Assembly (NCBI RefSeq): GCF_902833045.1
Contig: NZ_CADFDU010000004.1
Coordinates: forward strand, 248,001-312,000
Length of the DNA stretch: 64,000 nucleotides
Direction: 5' to 3'
Source: Burkholderia sp. BCC0322
Lineage (GTDB): Bacteria; Pseudomonadota; Gammaproteobacteria; Burkholderiales; Burkholderiaceae
Within the stretch, counting starts at the first letter, position 1. Every line of letters starts with the position of its first letter. Positions 15,153 through 23,609 of the stretch are shown piece by piece. The notes beneath the pieces were generated by a model, which saw only the letters and a program-made list of their open reading frames with translations, was not told the origin of the DNA and made no database searches. The position numbers and the translations under genes were made by a program.

Positions 15153-16778
15153 ATGCAACACGCCGACACCGTCTATCTGAACGGCCTGCTTTACACAGGC
15201 GACGCGCAGCGCCGCTTCGCTCAGGCGCTGGCCACCAAGGACGGCAAGATCGTGGCCGTCGGCCGCGACGACGATATCCGCCAACTGGCCGGCCCCGCGA
15301 CCCGCACCGTCGACCTGGCCGGCAGGCTGATGCTGCCGGGCCTCATCGACGGCCACGTGCACCCGCTCGAAGGCCACCAGATCCTCGGCGACTTCGACCT
15401 GTCCGGCATCAACGATCCCGACACGATCCTGCAGCGCATCCGCGCATGCGCCGATGCGACGCCGAACGAACCGTGGGTCTATCTCGGCGGCGCCAACCTG
15501 GCCGCATTCGGCGCGTATCCGACCCGCGAGCTGCTCGACCGGATCGTGCCCGACCGGCCGCTGCTCGTGGTCGGCTTCGACGTGCACAGCGGCTGCCTCA
15601 ACACGAAGGGCCTCGAAGCGGCCGGCATCCACGCCGACACACCGGACCCGGCCGGCGGCGTGTACGAGCGCGATGCGTCCGGCGCGCCGAATGGCGTCGT
15701 GCACGAAGCGGCGTTCTACCGCGTGTGCCCGATCATTCCGCAACTGAGCCCGGCCGGCTACCCGAAGTCGCTCGCGAAAGCGCACGCGATGGCGCACGGT
15801 TACGGCATCACCGGCTGGTTCGACGCCCGCGTCGAGGAGGCCGAACTCAAGGCGTATGCCGACGCGCAGCGCGCGGGCACGCTGAAGGTGTACATGAGCG
15901 CCGGCCTCTATGCAAACCCGCGCCGCGATCCGCGCGAGCAGATCGAGCGCTTCGTCGGATGGCGTCGCGAGTACGAATGCGACAACCTGCGCCTGCATAC
16001 GGTGAAGATCTTCGTCGATGGCGTGCCCGAATCGAAAACCGCCGCACTGCTCGAGCCGTACGCCGGCACCGACGACTGCGGCCTCGCGCTGTGGAGCCAG
16101 GACGCGCTGAACGAGATCTGTCTGCTCGCCGATACGGCCGGCTTCGACCTGCACTTCCACACGCTCGCCGACCGCGCGGTGCGCATGACGCTCGACGCGC
16201 TCGAATACGTCCAGATCCGCAACGGCATGCGCGACCGGCGCGCGCAGCTCGCGCACCTGCAGCTCGTCGACCCGGCCGACATGAGCCGCTTCAACCGGCT
16301 CGGCGCGATCGCCAGCGTCCAGACGCTCTGGACGGCCGCGCGCGAGGAGCAGCAGCAGCTCTATCGCGACCTGCTCGGCGCCGAGCGCACCGCGCGCAAC
16401 TATCCGTTCCGCAGCCTGCGCAACGCGGGCGCAATGCTCGCGGCCGGCTCCGACTGGTCAGTCAGCACGATGGACCCGATGCAGATCATCCAGACGGGCG
16501 TCACGCACCTGCTGGTCGACCAGCCCGAGAGCCCGCCGTGGAATCCGCATGAACGCCTCGACCTGCTCACGATGCTCGAGGCCTATACGGTCAACACCGC
16601 GTATGCGCTGCGCTTCGACGACTGCACGGGTTCGCTCGAAGCGGGCAAGGACGCGAGCTTCGCGATCCTCGACCGCAATCCGTTCGCGCACCCGGTCGAG
16701 ACGTTCGCGCAAACCCGCGCGATCGAGACGTGCTTCCGCGGCGAAGTCGTGTACGCCGCGCCGGGCTGGGCCGACTGA
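15153..16778 (+). CDS. YtcJ-type metal-dependent amidohydrolase
   Basis: The 541-residue amidohydrolase_3 family member has the metal-binding GLIDGHVHP motif near residues 66-74, and later FHTLADRAV, LAHLQLVDPADM and AAGSDWSVSTMDPM segments. The last carries the catalytic-type Asp and the C-terminal DCTGSLEAGKDASFAILD closes the small beta domain. Family members hydrolyse cyclic amides, formamides or similar compounds; the substrate is unknown. No signal peptide is present, so it is cytosolic. The start is fixed by GGAGGAGACAC before ATG 15153. Confidence 0.88.
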   Translation: MQHADTVYLNGLLYTGDAQRRFAQALATKDGKIVAVGRDDDIRQLAGPATRTVDLAGRLMLPGLIDGHVHPLEGHQILGDFDLSGINDPDTILQRIRACADATPNEPWVYLGGANLAAFGAYPTRELLDRIVPDRPLLVVGFDVHSGCLNTKGLEAAGIHADTPDPAGGVYERDASGAPNGVVHEAAFYRVCPIIPQLSPAGYPKSLAKAHAMAHGYGITGWFDARVEEAELKAYADAQRAGTLKVYMSAGLYANPRRDPREQIERFVGWRREYECDNLRLHTVKIFVDGVPESKTAALLEPYAGTDDCGLALWSQDALNEICLLADTAGFDLHFHTLADRAVRMTLDALEYVQIRNGMRDRRAQLAHLQLVDPADMSRFNRLGAIASVQTLWTAAREEQQQLYRDLLGAERTARNYPFRSLRNAGAMLAAGSDWSVSTMDPMQIIQTGVTHLLVDQPESPPWNPHERLDLLTMLEAYTVNTAYALRFDDCTGSLEAGKDASFAILDRNPFAHPVETFAQTRAIETCFRGEVVYAAPGWAD

Positions 16779-16797
16779 AGCACGAACCCGGCGGCCG

Positions 16798-17409
16798 TCA
16801 GGCGACGGCGAGCGCCAGCACCTGGTCGGTCGTCAGCACATCGCCGAACGTGTCCGACAACGCGGCCAGCGTCGCGCGATGGAGGTCGCGGTGCGACACC
16901 GTGCCGCCGGCCGCGATGTCGAGGTCACGCGTCGCGCATGCGTCGTCGACGACGATCACCGCGTAGCCGAGCGGCACCGCATCGCGTGCCGCGCCGGCGA
17001 CGCATGCATGCGTCATCAGGCCCGTGACGATCAGCGTGTCGATCCCGGCAGCCTTCAGGCGCGCATCGATGTCCGTCGTCGGGAACACGCTCACCGACGT
17101 CTTTTTCACCACCGTGTGATGCGCCGCCGGCTGCAGGTCCGCGTGAAAACGGAAGCCGTCGCTGCCGTCGGCGAAGATCGGGCTGTCGGCCGTATCGACG
17201 TGCTGGACGTGAAACACCGGAATGCCTGCGCGGTCGGCGAACGCGATCACGCGCTGCGCATTGCCCAGCGCACGCGGCCCTTCCGGAATCGGCAGGCGGC
17301 CACCGAAGTATTCATTCTGGAAATCGATCACCAGCAGCGCGGTGCGGGCGGCGGCGATCGATGTCGGCGCGGTCGCGCCCGCCAGGGTACGGATGGTCGG
17401 ATGTTGCAT
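16798..17409 (-). CDS. isochorismatase-family cysteine hydrolase
   Basis: The 203-residue protein has the Asp-Lys-Cys triad of the family: D29 in ALLVIDFQNEYF, K103 in KTSVSVF and C136 in LMTHACVAGAARDA with the preceding cis-peptide region. The family includes nicotinamidases, isochorismatases and amide hydrolases. It ends 20 bp from the convergent amidohydrolase gene, which suggests shared involvement in amide breakdown, but the substrate is not determinable from sequence. Confidence 0.88.
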   Translation of the reverse strand: MQHPTIRTLAGATAPTSIAAARTALLVIDFQNEYFGGRLPIPEGPRALGNAQRVIAFADRAGIPVFHVQHVDTADSPIFADGSDGFRFHADLQPAAHHTVVKKTSVSVFPTTDIDARLKAAGIDTLIVTGLMTHACVAGAARDAVPLGYAVIVVDDACATRDLDIAAGGTVSHRDLHRATLAALSDTFGDVLTTDQVLALAVA

Positions 17410-17582
17410 GGGTCGCCCTCTTGGTTGGCATTTCGAAGAAACGGCGCGCTGGGCCTGCCGGCGCCGCCGGACGCGGCCGGAATGCGCTCCGGCCGGTAGA
17501 CGCCAGTGTCAGGCCGCGCGGCCCGGCGCGACAGCGGCCCGCGGGACAACGTCCGACAGGATCGGGCCAACGTGCAAACCGC

Positions 17583-18833
17583 CTACGACAGCACGGCAGT
17601 TCGAGCACCCGGCTGCGTGCGGCCGTACGCGACCATCATCGCGAAGCTGAGCAGGAAGCCCGCGCCGCCGATCAGCAGCAGGCCGATCTCGCCGAACACG
17701 GGCAGCAGGTTCGTGAGCGCGCCCGTGACGACCCACGCGACGGCCATGACCGACCCCGCGACGCCGAGCGCCCAGCCTTGCCGGTCCTCACTGACCGCGT
17801 CGGAGAACGCCGTATACATCGTCGTATATGCAACCATGTCGAAGCAGCCGACGACCATCGCGAGCGCCCACAGTACGGGCTCGTGCGGGAACAGCGCGGA
17901 CAGCACCTGGCCGACGCCCGCGACGAGCAAGCCCGTCTTCGCGATGTCGACCACGCGCCACACGCGCAGCATCCGCCGCACGACGACCAGCAGGCCGAAC
18001 ACGAAGCAGAGGCCGATCACGCCGCTGAACAGCCCGAGCCGCGCGCTCGTGTAGCCGAATTTCGCCTGCAGCAGCAGCATGATGGTCTGCAGGTAGAGCC
18101 CGTAGCCGACCTGCATCAGGAAGAACACGACCGACAGGAACGCGACGTTGCGCTGACGCGCGGCCTCCCCGATGATCCGCAGCGGCAGCAGCGGATCGAT
18201 GCGCGTGTCGCCGCGCGGTGCCGTCGAGTCGCGATACGACGCCCAGGTCCAGAACGCGCAGGCCAGCGACAGCGCGGCGACCAGCACGAACGGCGTGCCG
18301 TAGTCGAACAGCGGCGAAATCGTGCGGTCGGACGTGACGCCGCCGAGCACCGGGCCGACGATCACGCCCGCGCTGAACGCGAGCGACATGATGCTCATGT
18401 TGTATGCCTTGTTCTCCGACGTGCTCACGTCCGTGATCGCCGCCTGCGCGATGCCCTGGCAGCCGGCCATCAGCCCGGTGAGCCCGCGCCCGGCCAGCAG
18501 CAGCGCGACGCTCGCGTGCCATGCGCCGGCCGCCATCATCGCGTAGCCGGCCGCGAGGCCGAGCACGCACAGCAGCAGGATCCTGCGGCGGCCGTAGCGA
18601 TCGGACAGGTCGCCCATCAGCGACGAGCCGAAGAACATGCACAACGGGTAGATCCCGTAGCCGAGGCCAAGGTAGAAATTGCGCGCATGCGCGCCGGCGT
18701 CGGCCGGCAGGATGCCCGCGTGCGGATCGCTGAAAATCGCGGACATCATAGGATAGACGAGCCCGAACCCCATCGCGTCGATCGCGATGGCGAGCAGGCA
18801 GGGGCCGAGCAGCGTGTAGTCGAGCCGGGACAT
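17583..18833 (-). CDS. major facilitator superfamily transporter (drug/efflux-type, 12 helices)
   Basis: The 416-residue inner-membrane protein begins MSRLDYTLLGPCLLAIAIDAMGFGLVYPMM. It has the MFS A-motif GDLSDRYGRRRILLL between helices 2 and 3 and an intact second half. Its start is set at ATG 18833 because the longer frame adds a basic, non-hydrophobic leader. The DHA1-type layout suggests efflux of small molecules. It lies leftward of the isochorismatase gene in the same direction, about 170 bp away, but co-transcription is uncertain. Confidence 0.85.
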   Translation of the reverse strand: MSRLDYTLLGPCLLAIAIDAMGFGLVYPMMSAIFSDPHAGILPADAGAHARNFYLGLGYGIYPLCMFFGSSLMGDLSDRYGRRRILLLCVLGLAAGYAMMAAGAWHASVALLLAGRGLTGLMAGCQGIAQAAITDVSTSENKAYNMSIMSLAFSAGVIVGPVLGGVTSDRTISPLFDYGTPFVLVAALSLACAFWTWASYRDSTAPRGDTRIDPLLPLRIIGEAARQRNVAFLSVVFFLMQVGYGLYLQTIMLLLQAKFGYTSARLGLFSGVIGLCFVFGLLVVVRRMLRVWRVVDIAKTGLLVAGVGQVLSALFPHEPVLWALAMVVGCFDMVAYTTMYTAFSDAVSEDRQGWALGVAGSVMAVAWVVTGALTNLLPVFGEIGLLLIGGAGFLLSFAMMVAYGRTQPGARTAVLS

Positions 18834-18989
18834 GGGGACCTTCCGGACAGAGTGGATGATCGCCCCAGCGTAACGACCGGCCGGCGGCCGCGGTAGGCCG
18901 CCGGCCGCGATGCTAAGCATCGGCAGGACCGATACCCTGCGTACCGCGCGCGCCGATGGCTCGCCGGTGCGGGCGGCAGGCCACGGCCG

Positions 18990-19220
18990 CTACCTGGCGC
19001 TCACCGGCTCGCCCTGAAACTGCCGGCGCGCGAGCACGCACAGGGCACCGTCGTGCATGAACACGTTCGTGAGCAGCCCGAACGATGTCGCGAACAGCAT
19101 GTACCACGCAGGTGCGACCGGCGACCCGCTCGCGTGCGTCAGCCACCTGACGATGAACGGCGCGAAGCCGCCGAACACCATCACCGCGACGTTGCAGGCG
19201 AGCGCGATGCGACTCGAGCG
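18990..19220 (-). pseudogene. remnant of an MHS-type MFS transporter (last two helices only)
   Basis: About 75 codons read ..RSSRIALACNVAVMVFGGFAPFIVRWLTHASGSPVAPAWYMLFATSFGLLTN, matching the end (helices 11-12) of metabolite:H+ symporters of the MHS group, then a short charged tail and stop. Nothing upstream encodes the first ten helices, because the next element is the terminator of the permease gene. It is best explained as a deletion scar. Confidence 0.65.
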
Positions 19221-19267
19221 CGAACGCGGTGCACCCGGGCGGCATCGATATTCAGGCAGTCACACAT

Positions 19268-19313
19268 CCAAAAACGACGATGCCGCCGGCGGCTCTCCCG
19301 CACGGCGGCATCG
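19268..19313 (-). terminator. Rho-independent terminator of the NCS1 permease gene
   Basis: A perfect 13-bp stem, GACGATGCCGCCG (19274-19286) with its complement at 19301-19313, has a 14-base loop and is followed on the minus strand by TTTTT. It lies 30 bp past the permease stop codon. Confidence 0.8.
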
Positions 19314-19343
19314 TCATTTGCGGCGCAACCCGCTGCGCGCCGC

Positions 19344-20888
19344 TCAGTACCCCTTCGGCTGGATCGCCGGTGCGCCACGCCCGCGCGCCGCCTGCCTGCC
19401 GCCACGCCCGCGCGCCGCCTGCCTGCCGCCGCGCACGAAGCGTCGCCCGTGCGGGCCGTACACGCCATCCGGTTCCGGATACAGCGTCAGCAGCACGAAA
19501 TACAGCATGCCGCCCACCAGCAGCGACACCGGCACGCTCAGGTCGAGCCCGCCCGCGAGGTTGCCGAGCGGCCCGACGAACTGGCCCGGCAGGTTCACGA
19601 ACGACAGCCCGACGAACGCGGCCGGCAGCCACGCGCCCATCGCGCGCACGTTCCAGCCGTGCGTGAACCAGTAGTGGCCGCCCCGCAGCCCGCGGTTGAA
19701 CACCTGCAGGTCGTCGGCGAGATAGTAGCCGCGCCGCGTCACGTAGCCGATCACCATGATCGCCATCCACGGGCAGCTGAACGTATCGATCAGCGTCGAG
19801 AACGTCGCGACGCTTTCCACGAGGTTGAACCAGAAGCGGCCGACGAAGATGAACGCGATCGCGATCGTGCCGATCAGCAGCGTCGCACGCACGCGGTTCA
19901 GCAGGCGCGGGAACATGCTCGATACGTCGAGGCCGGTGCCGTACAGCGCGGTCGTGCCGGTCGACATCCCGCCGATGATCGCGATCAGGCACATCGGCAG
20001 CAGGAACCAGCGCGGCGAGATCGCGAGCAACCCGCCGACATAGTCGTTCGACGCAATGAACGCGGGCGCTTTCGTCGCGATGATCGTCGCGGTCGCGAGG
20101 CCGAAGAAGAACGGCACGAAAGTCGCGATCTGCGCGGCGAACACGGCGCCCATCACCCGATGCTTCGGTGTGCGCTGCGGGATGTAGCGCGCCCAGTCGC
20201 CGAGGGTCGACGCGAACGATACCGGGTTGCTCAGCGCCACCAGCACCGCGCCGACGAACGCGGCCCAGAAGCCTGCACTGCCCTGCTGCACCGTGCCCGC
20301 ATAGTTCATGTCGAACAGGCCGGCGAACGCGAACAAGCCGGCGACGAACAGCACGCTCGCGGCCCACACGGCGATCTTGTTGACCCACAGCATGAAACGG
20401 AAGCCGTAGATGCAGACGATCAGCACGAGCACCGCGAACACCATGTACGCGGCACCGAGCGTGACGCCGTTGACCGGCACGCCGACCATGTCGTGCGCGC
20501 CGCCGACGAGCGCATCGCCCGAGCTCCACACCGCGAGCGAGAAGAATGCGATCGACGTGAGCAGCGCGAGGAACGAGCCGACGATCCGGCCGTGGATGCC
20601 GAAGTGCGCGCCGGACGACACGGGGTCGCTGGTACCGTTGCGCGGGCCGAACAGGCTCATCGGCGCGAGGATGCAGGTGCCGGCGAGCACGCCGAGCACG
20701 ATCGCGCAGACACCGGCCTTGAACGACAGCCCGACCAGCACGGGGAAGCTGCCGAGCACCGATGTGGAAAATGTATTGCAGCCGCCGAACAGCAACCTGA
20801 ACAGATCGATCGGTCGCGCATAGCGCGATGCATCGGGAATGCGCTCGAAACCGAACGACTCGACCTGCGTAATCCTGCCTTCACTCAT
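19344..20888 (-). CDS. NCS1-family cytosine/purine permease (CodB-like)
   Basis: This 514-residue, roughly 12-helix inner-membrane transporter has NCS1 features: LFGGCNTFSTSVLGSFPVLVGLSFKAG near the N-terminus, SDPVSSGAHFGIHGRIVGS, and SNPVSFASTLGDWARYIP, the substrate-site region of helix 6. Substrates of the family are cytosine, purines, hydantoins or similar. The start at 20888 (MSEGRITQVESFGFE) fits other members. The C-terminal cytoplasmic tail contains an exact 27-bp tandem duplication giving two GGRQAARGR units, which is not part of the family. Confidence 0.85.
   Translation of the reverse strand: MSEGRITQVESFGFERIPDASRYARPIDLFRLLFGGCNTFSTSVLGSFPVLVGLSFKAGVCAIVLGVLAGTCILAPMSLFGPRNGTSDPVSSGAHFGIHGRIVGSFLALLTSIAFFSLAVWSSGDALVGGAHDMVGVPVNGVTLGAAYMVFAVLVLIVCIYGFRFMLWVNKIAVWAASVLFVAGLFAFAGLFDMNYAGTVQQGSAGFWAAFVGAVLVALSNPVSFASTLGDWARYIPQRTPKHRVMGAVFAAQIATFVPFFFGLATATIIATKAPAFIASNDYVGGLLAISPRWFLLPMCLIAIIGGMSTGTTALYGTGLDVSSMFPRLLNRVRATLLIGTIAIAFIFVGRFWFNLVESVATFSTLIDTFSCPWMAIMVIGYVTRRGYYLADDLQVFNRGLRGGHYWFTHGWNVRAMGAWLPAAFVGLSFVNLPGQFVGPLGNLAGGLDLSVPVSLLVGGMLYFVLLTLYPEPDGVYGPHGRRFVRGGRQAARGRGGRQAARGRGAPAIQPKGY
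19374..19427. repeat. perfect 27-bp tandem duplication inside the permease gene
   Basis: The same 27 bases occur at 19374-19400 and 19401-19427. The unit is in frame and encodes nine residues (GGRQAARGR-type), lengthening the basic C-terminal tail without disturbing the membrane domain. A replication-slippage origin is likely, so copy number may vary between strains. Confidence 0.8.
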
Positions 20889-21090
20889 TTGTCTCCCACT
20901 CCTCTGGTGCATCTGTACGGCCCAGGACTGCGGCGATACGACACATCGTCATCGATTCGTGGCCACTCTAAACCGGATCGCGCGGCGCAAATATCACGCA
21001 TTCGAGACGTTTACGACGAAGGAGATCGATGTTTCCCGGCAGGCCGGCGGCCCGCGCCCGCGCCATCCGCGCGGCGCGGGCGATGCGACG

Positions 21091-21738
21091 TCAGCGCGTG
21101 CCCTCCGTCGCCGGCGCGCGGCATGCGATCAGGCCCCGCTGAACGGCCTGCCGCGCCTCGATGCCGGCGAGCCAGCGCTGGACGTGCGGGTAGTCGGCGA
21201 GATCGACATCGAGTTTGGCCGCCGCGCGCAGCCATGGAAACGCGGCGATGTCGGCAATCGAGTACCGCGACGACGCGAGATACGCCGATTCCGCCAATCG
21301 GCCGTTCACGACCCCATAGAGACGCCGCGTCTCATTCCGGTAACGCTCGATCGCTTGCGCATTGACCGTCTTCGATGCATGCAGGAACCACCAGAGCTGC
21401 CCGAGCATCGGCCCGATCCCGCCGATCTGGAAGTGCAGCCATTGCTGGACGGCCATGCGCTCGGCCAGCGTGTCGGGATGCAGGAAGCCCGTCTTCTCGG
21501 CGAGATAACCGAGGATCGCGCCGGATTCGAACACGGTCAGCCCTGCCTCGTGGTCGACGATGGCCGGGATCTTGCCGTTCGGGTTGATCGCGAGGAACGC
21601 CGGGCTGCGCTGCTCGCCGGCGGCCAGGTTCACGTGCACGCGGTCGTACGCGAGCCCGGCCTCTTCCAGGTAAATGGCGATCTTGTGTCCGTTCGGCGTG
21701 TCGGCCGTATGGAACGTGAGGGGATGCGTCGAGATCAT
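21091..21738 (-). CDS. glutathione S-transferase family protein
   Basis: The 215-residue protein has a thioredoxin-fold N-terminal domain (LTFHTADTPNGHKIAIYLEEAGLAYDRVHVNLAAGEQRSPAFLAINPNGKIPAIVDHE) with the cis-Pro IPAIVD and FESGAI glutathione-binding motif. A helical C-terminal domain follows. The TPNGHK start suits the Nu/YfcG-type GSTs, which use Thr/Asn rather than Cys or Ser and have disulfide reductase activity in E. coli. It shares a promoter region carrying TTGCAATTGCAA with the divergent E1-like gene, pointing to MarR control. Confidence 0.88.
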   Translation of the reverse strand: MISTHPLTFHTADTPNGHKIAIYLEEAGLAYDRVHVNLAAGEQRSPAFLAINPNGKIPAIVDHEAGLTVFESGAILGYLAEKTGFLHPDTLAERMAVQQWLHFQIGGIGPMLGQLWWFLHASKTVNAQAIERYRNETRRLYGVVNGRLAESAYLASSRYSIADIAAFPWLRAAAKLDVDLADYPHVQRWLAGIEARQAVQRGLIACRAPATEGTR

Positions 21739-21762
21739 GTCGGTCCTTGTCTTTCGGTTATC

Positions 21763-21790
21763 GTTGCAACTACAATCGTTGCAATTGCAA
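21763..21790. promoter_or_regulatory. MarR-type operator between the GST and the short E1-like gene
   Basis: The perfect dyad TTGCAATTGCAA occupies 21779-21790, and a degenerate copy (GTTGCAACTACAAT) sits immediately to its left at 21763-21776. The same dyad recurs at 23508-23519 next to marR, so the regulator probably controls this divergent promoter as well. Confidence 0.65.
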
Positions 21791-21843
21791 TTCTATGCCG
21801 ATACCGATGACCCCGGCGACATGCCGGTACTCGAAGGAGGGAC

Positions 21844-22962
21844 ATGCAGACTGCGCGATCCGGTCCGCCCATGCGGACACCCGACACCCGCCGCGCCGCG
21901 GCGGCCTGCCTGGACAAGCTGATACCGCAGCGGCTCGCGCCGCGCGGCCGGGCGGTGTCGCCGCTCGGCGCAATGCGCGCGGCCGCCGATTGTCTCGAAC
22001 GCGATGCGGCGACATCGGAACGCGTATGGATCGTGCGTGCCGACACGCGGAAACCGTCCGCGGACGCAGGGGTGAATCGCCGCATCAGTGCATGGCCGCT
22101 GCGGTTTCTCGATGCGCGCAAGCGGTTCGAGAAGCCGCTGCTGTACCTGCTGCATGCGCGCGCGACCGACCGGCTGCGGCTGGCGTCGGTCGAGACCATC
22201 GATCGCGGAATCTTCGTCAACGATGCCGAAACCGTCGCGTCGTCCTGGCCGAAAGGCGTGACGCCCGACGTCCCGCACTGGCTGGCCGCGAACCCCGCGT
22301 GCACGCCGTACGATCCGGCTTCCGGGCATGAGGCGATCGCGATCCTGCGCCACGCGCTGCACACGCTCTACGTCGCCGGCCAGCCGGGATTCTGCTACCT
22401 CGCGAGCCACGACGACCTCGTGCCCGATGCGAAACCGCTGTCGGCCACGGCGGCCCGCGATGCGTTCAGCGGCATGGTGCGGGCCGGCCGGCGCGCTTCG
22501 GCCGGCGCGGCTGCGCGGATTCGGCTGTGCGGCGCGGGCAGCACGCTCGCGCAGGTGATGGAGGCGGCCGACCTGCTGCGCGACGAATGGCGCATCGATT
22601 CGACGATCTGGAGCTGCCCGAGCTATACGCGGCTCGCCCGCGACGGTCATGCGGCCGACCGGTGGAACCGGCTGCACCCGCACGACGAACCACGCATCGC
22701 GCATGTGCGCCAATGCGTCGGCGACAGCCGCACGCCGGTGCTCGCGGTGACGGGCTATGCCGGGCACGTCGCCGCGCAGATCGGCGCGTTCGTACCGGCC
22801 CGCTTTGCGGCACTCGGTGCGGATCCGGCCGGCCCGGGCACCGGCGCACGCGCACCGAGCGCGCCCTGGATCGCCGCGGTCGCGCTTCGCCTGCTGGCGG
22901 ACGACGGCCGCGTGCCGGCCGACTGCGCCGTGCAGGCGATGCGCCGCTATGCGAGCGGCTGA
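21844..22962 (+). CDS. shortened pyruvate-dehydrogenase-E1-like protein lacking the thiamine-diphosphate domain
   Basis: The 372-residue product aligns by eye over about residues 143-372 with residues 650-880 of the AceE-type E1 encoded 650 bp further right. Paired segments include PACTPYDPASGHEAIAILRHALH with PNCVSYDPTYAYELAVIVRDGLR, and GAGSTLAQVMEAADLL with GSGAILREVLAASDLL. RDGHAADRWNRLHP likewise pairs with RDGLAAERWNLLHP. This covers the end of the pyrimidine-binding domain and the C-terminal domain; the GDGE..N cofactor motif is missing. Residues 1-140 are not recognised. It is unlikely to be an active E1 and could be a decayed duplicate or a regulatory partner. Confidence 0.7.
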   Translation: MQTARSGPPMRTPDTRRAAAACLDKLIPQRLAPRGRAVSPLGAMRAAADCLERDAATSERVWIVRADTRKPSADAGVNRRISAWPLRFLDARKRFEKPLLYLLHARATDRLRLASVETIDRGIFVNDAETVASSWPKGVTPDVPHWLAANPACTPYDPASGHEAIAILRHALHTLYVAGQPGFCYLASHDDLVPDAKPLSATAARDAFSGMVRAGRRASAGAAARIRLCGAGSTLAQVMEAADLLRDEWRIDSTIWSCPSYTRLARDGHAADRWNRLHPHDEPRIAHVRQCVGDSRTPVLAVTGYAGHVAAQIGAFVPARFAALGADPAGPGTGARAPSAPWIAAVALRLLADDGRVPADCAVQAMRRYASG

Positions 22963-22980
22963 CGCGCGGGCCGGCCGCCG

Positions 22981-23436
22981 CTACTTCGCGTCGGCCGCCG
23001 CATCGCGCGCCGCGGCGGTCGCACGGTCGAGCGCGACGGCCATCGCCGCCTGCTCCTTGCCGGTGAACTGATCGAGAAAGAGTTCCGCGACCGTCGACTG
23101 GTACACCTTCCACATCTTCTTGCGCAGCGTTCGCCCCTTGTCGGTAATGCTCGCGTACGCGGCGCGGCCGTCGTCCGCCGAACGGGCGCGCGTGACGAGC
23201 CCCTCCTGTTCGAGCCGGTCGACGAGCCGCGTAAGGTTGTAGCGCTCGATCGCGAGCACATCGGCCAGTTCGTGCATGCGGCGCGTGCCGTCGGGCCCGC
23301 TTTCGAGCCCCCACAACGCGTCGTACCACGCATAGGCCGGCAGGCCGGCCGCCGCAAGGCGGCGCTCGATCTCGCGAATCATCGTCCGGTGCGCGCGGAC
23401 GAACGAAAACCACAGATCGGGTTCGGTTGCGCTCAT
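22981..23436 (-). CDS. MarR-family transcriptional regulator
   Basis: The 151-residue winged-helix protein has MarR layout: IREIERRLAAAGLPAYAWYDALWGLESGPDGTRRMHELADVLAIERYNLTRLVDRLEQEGLVTRARSADDGRAAYASITDKGR, including the wing DDGRAAY. MarR dimers bind short dyads and usually repress genes next to their own. It stands between the two E1-like genes, with TTGCAATTGCAA and TTGCAGTTGCAA dyads in its divergent promoter. The ligand is unknown; phenolic or other aromatic acids are common for the family. Confidence 0.9.
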   Translation of the reverse strand: MSATEPDLWFSFVRAHRTMIREIERRLAAAGLPAYAWYDALWGLESGPDGTRRMHELADVLAIERYNLTRLVDRLEQEGLVTRARSADDGRAAYASITDKGRTLRKKMWKVYQSTVAELFLDQFTGKEQAAMAVALDRATAAARDAAADAK

Positions 23437-23457
23437 GTCAGGTCGTTCCTCTCGTTG

Positions 23458-23519
23458 AATTGCAGTTGCAATTAAATTTTACCTCGATAACAATTGCCCT
23501 CACACGATTGCAATTGCAA
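23458..23519. promoter_or_regulatory. paired MarR-type operators between marR and the E1 gene
   Basis: TTGCAGTTGCAA lies at 23460-23471, 24 bp before the marR start, and the perfect dyad TTGCAATTGCAA at 23508-23519, about 90 bp before the E1 start. Both match the dyad at 21779-21790. The intervening AT-rich stretch probably contains both promoters. Confidence 0.7.
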
Positions 23520-23609
23520 CCATTAGCCCGCCGATCGGCGGGCGTTCCGTCGCGCGACGCGGCGCCACGACCGTCGCCCCGCGCAGCCTTATGCTTCTGG
23601 AGACATTGC

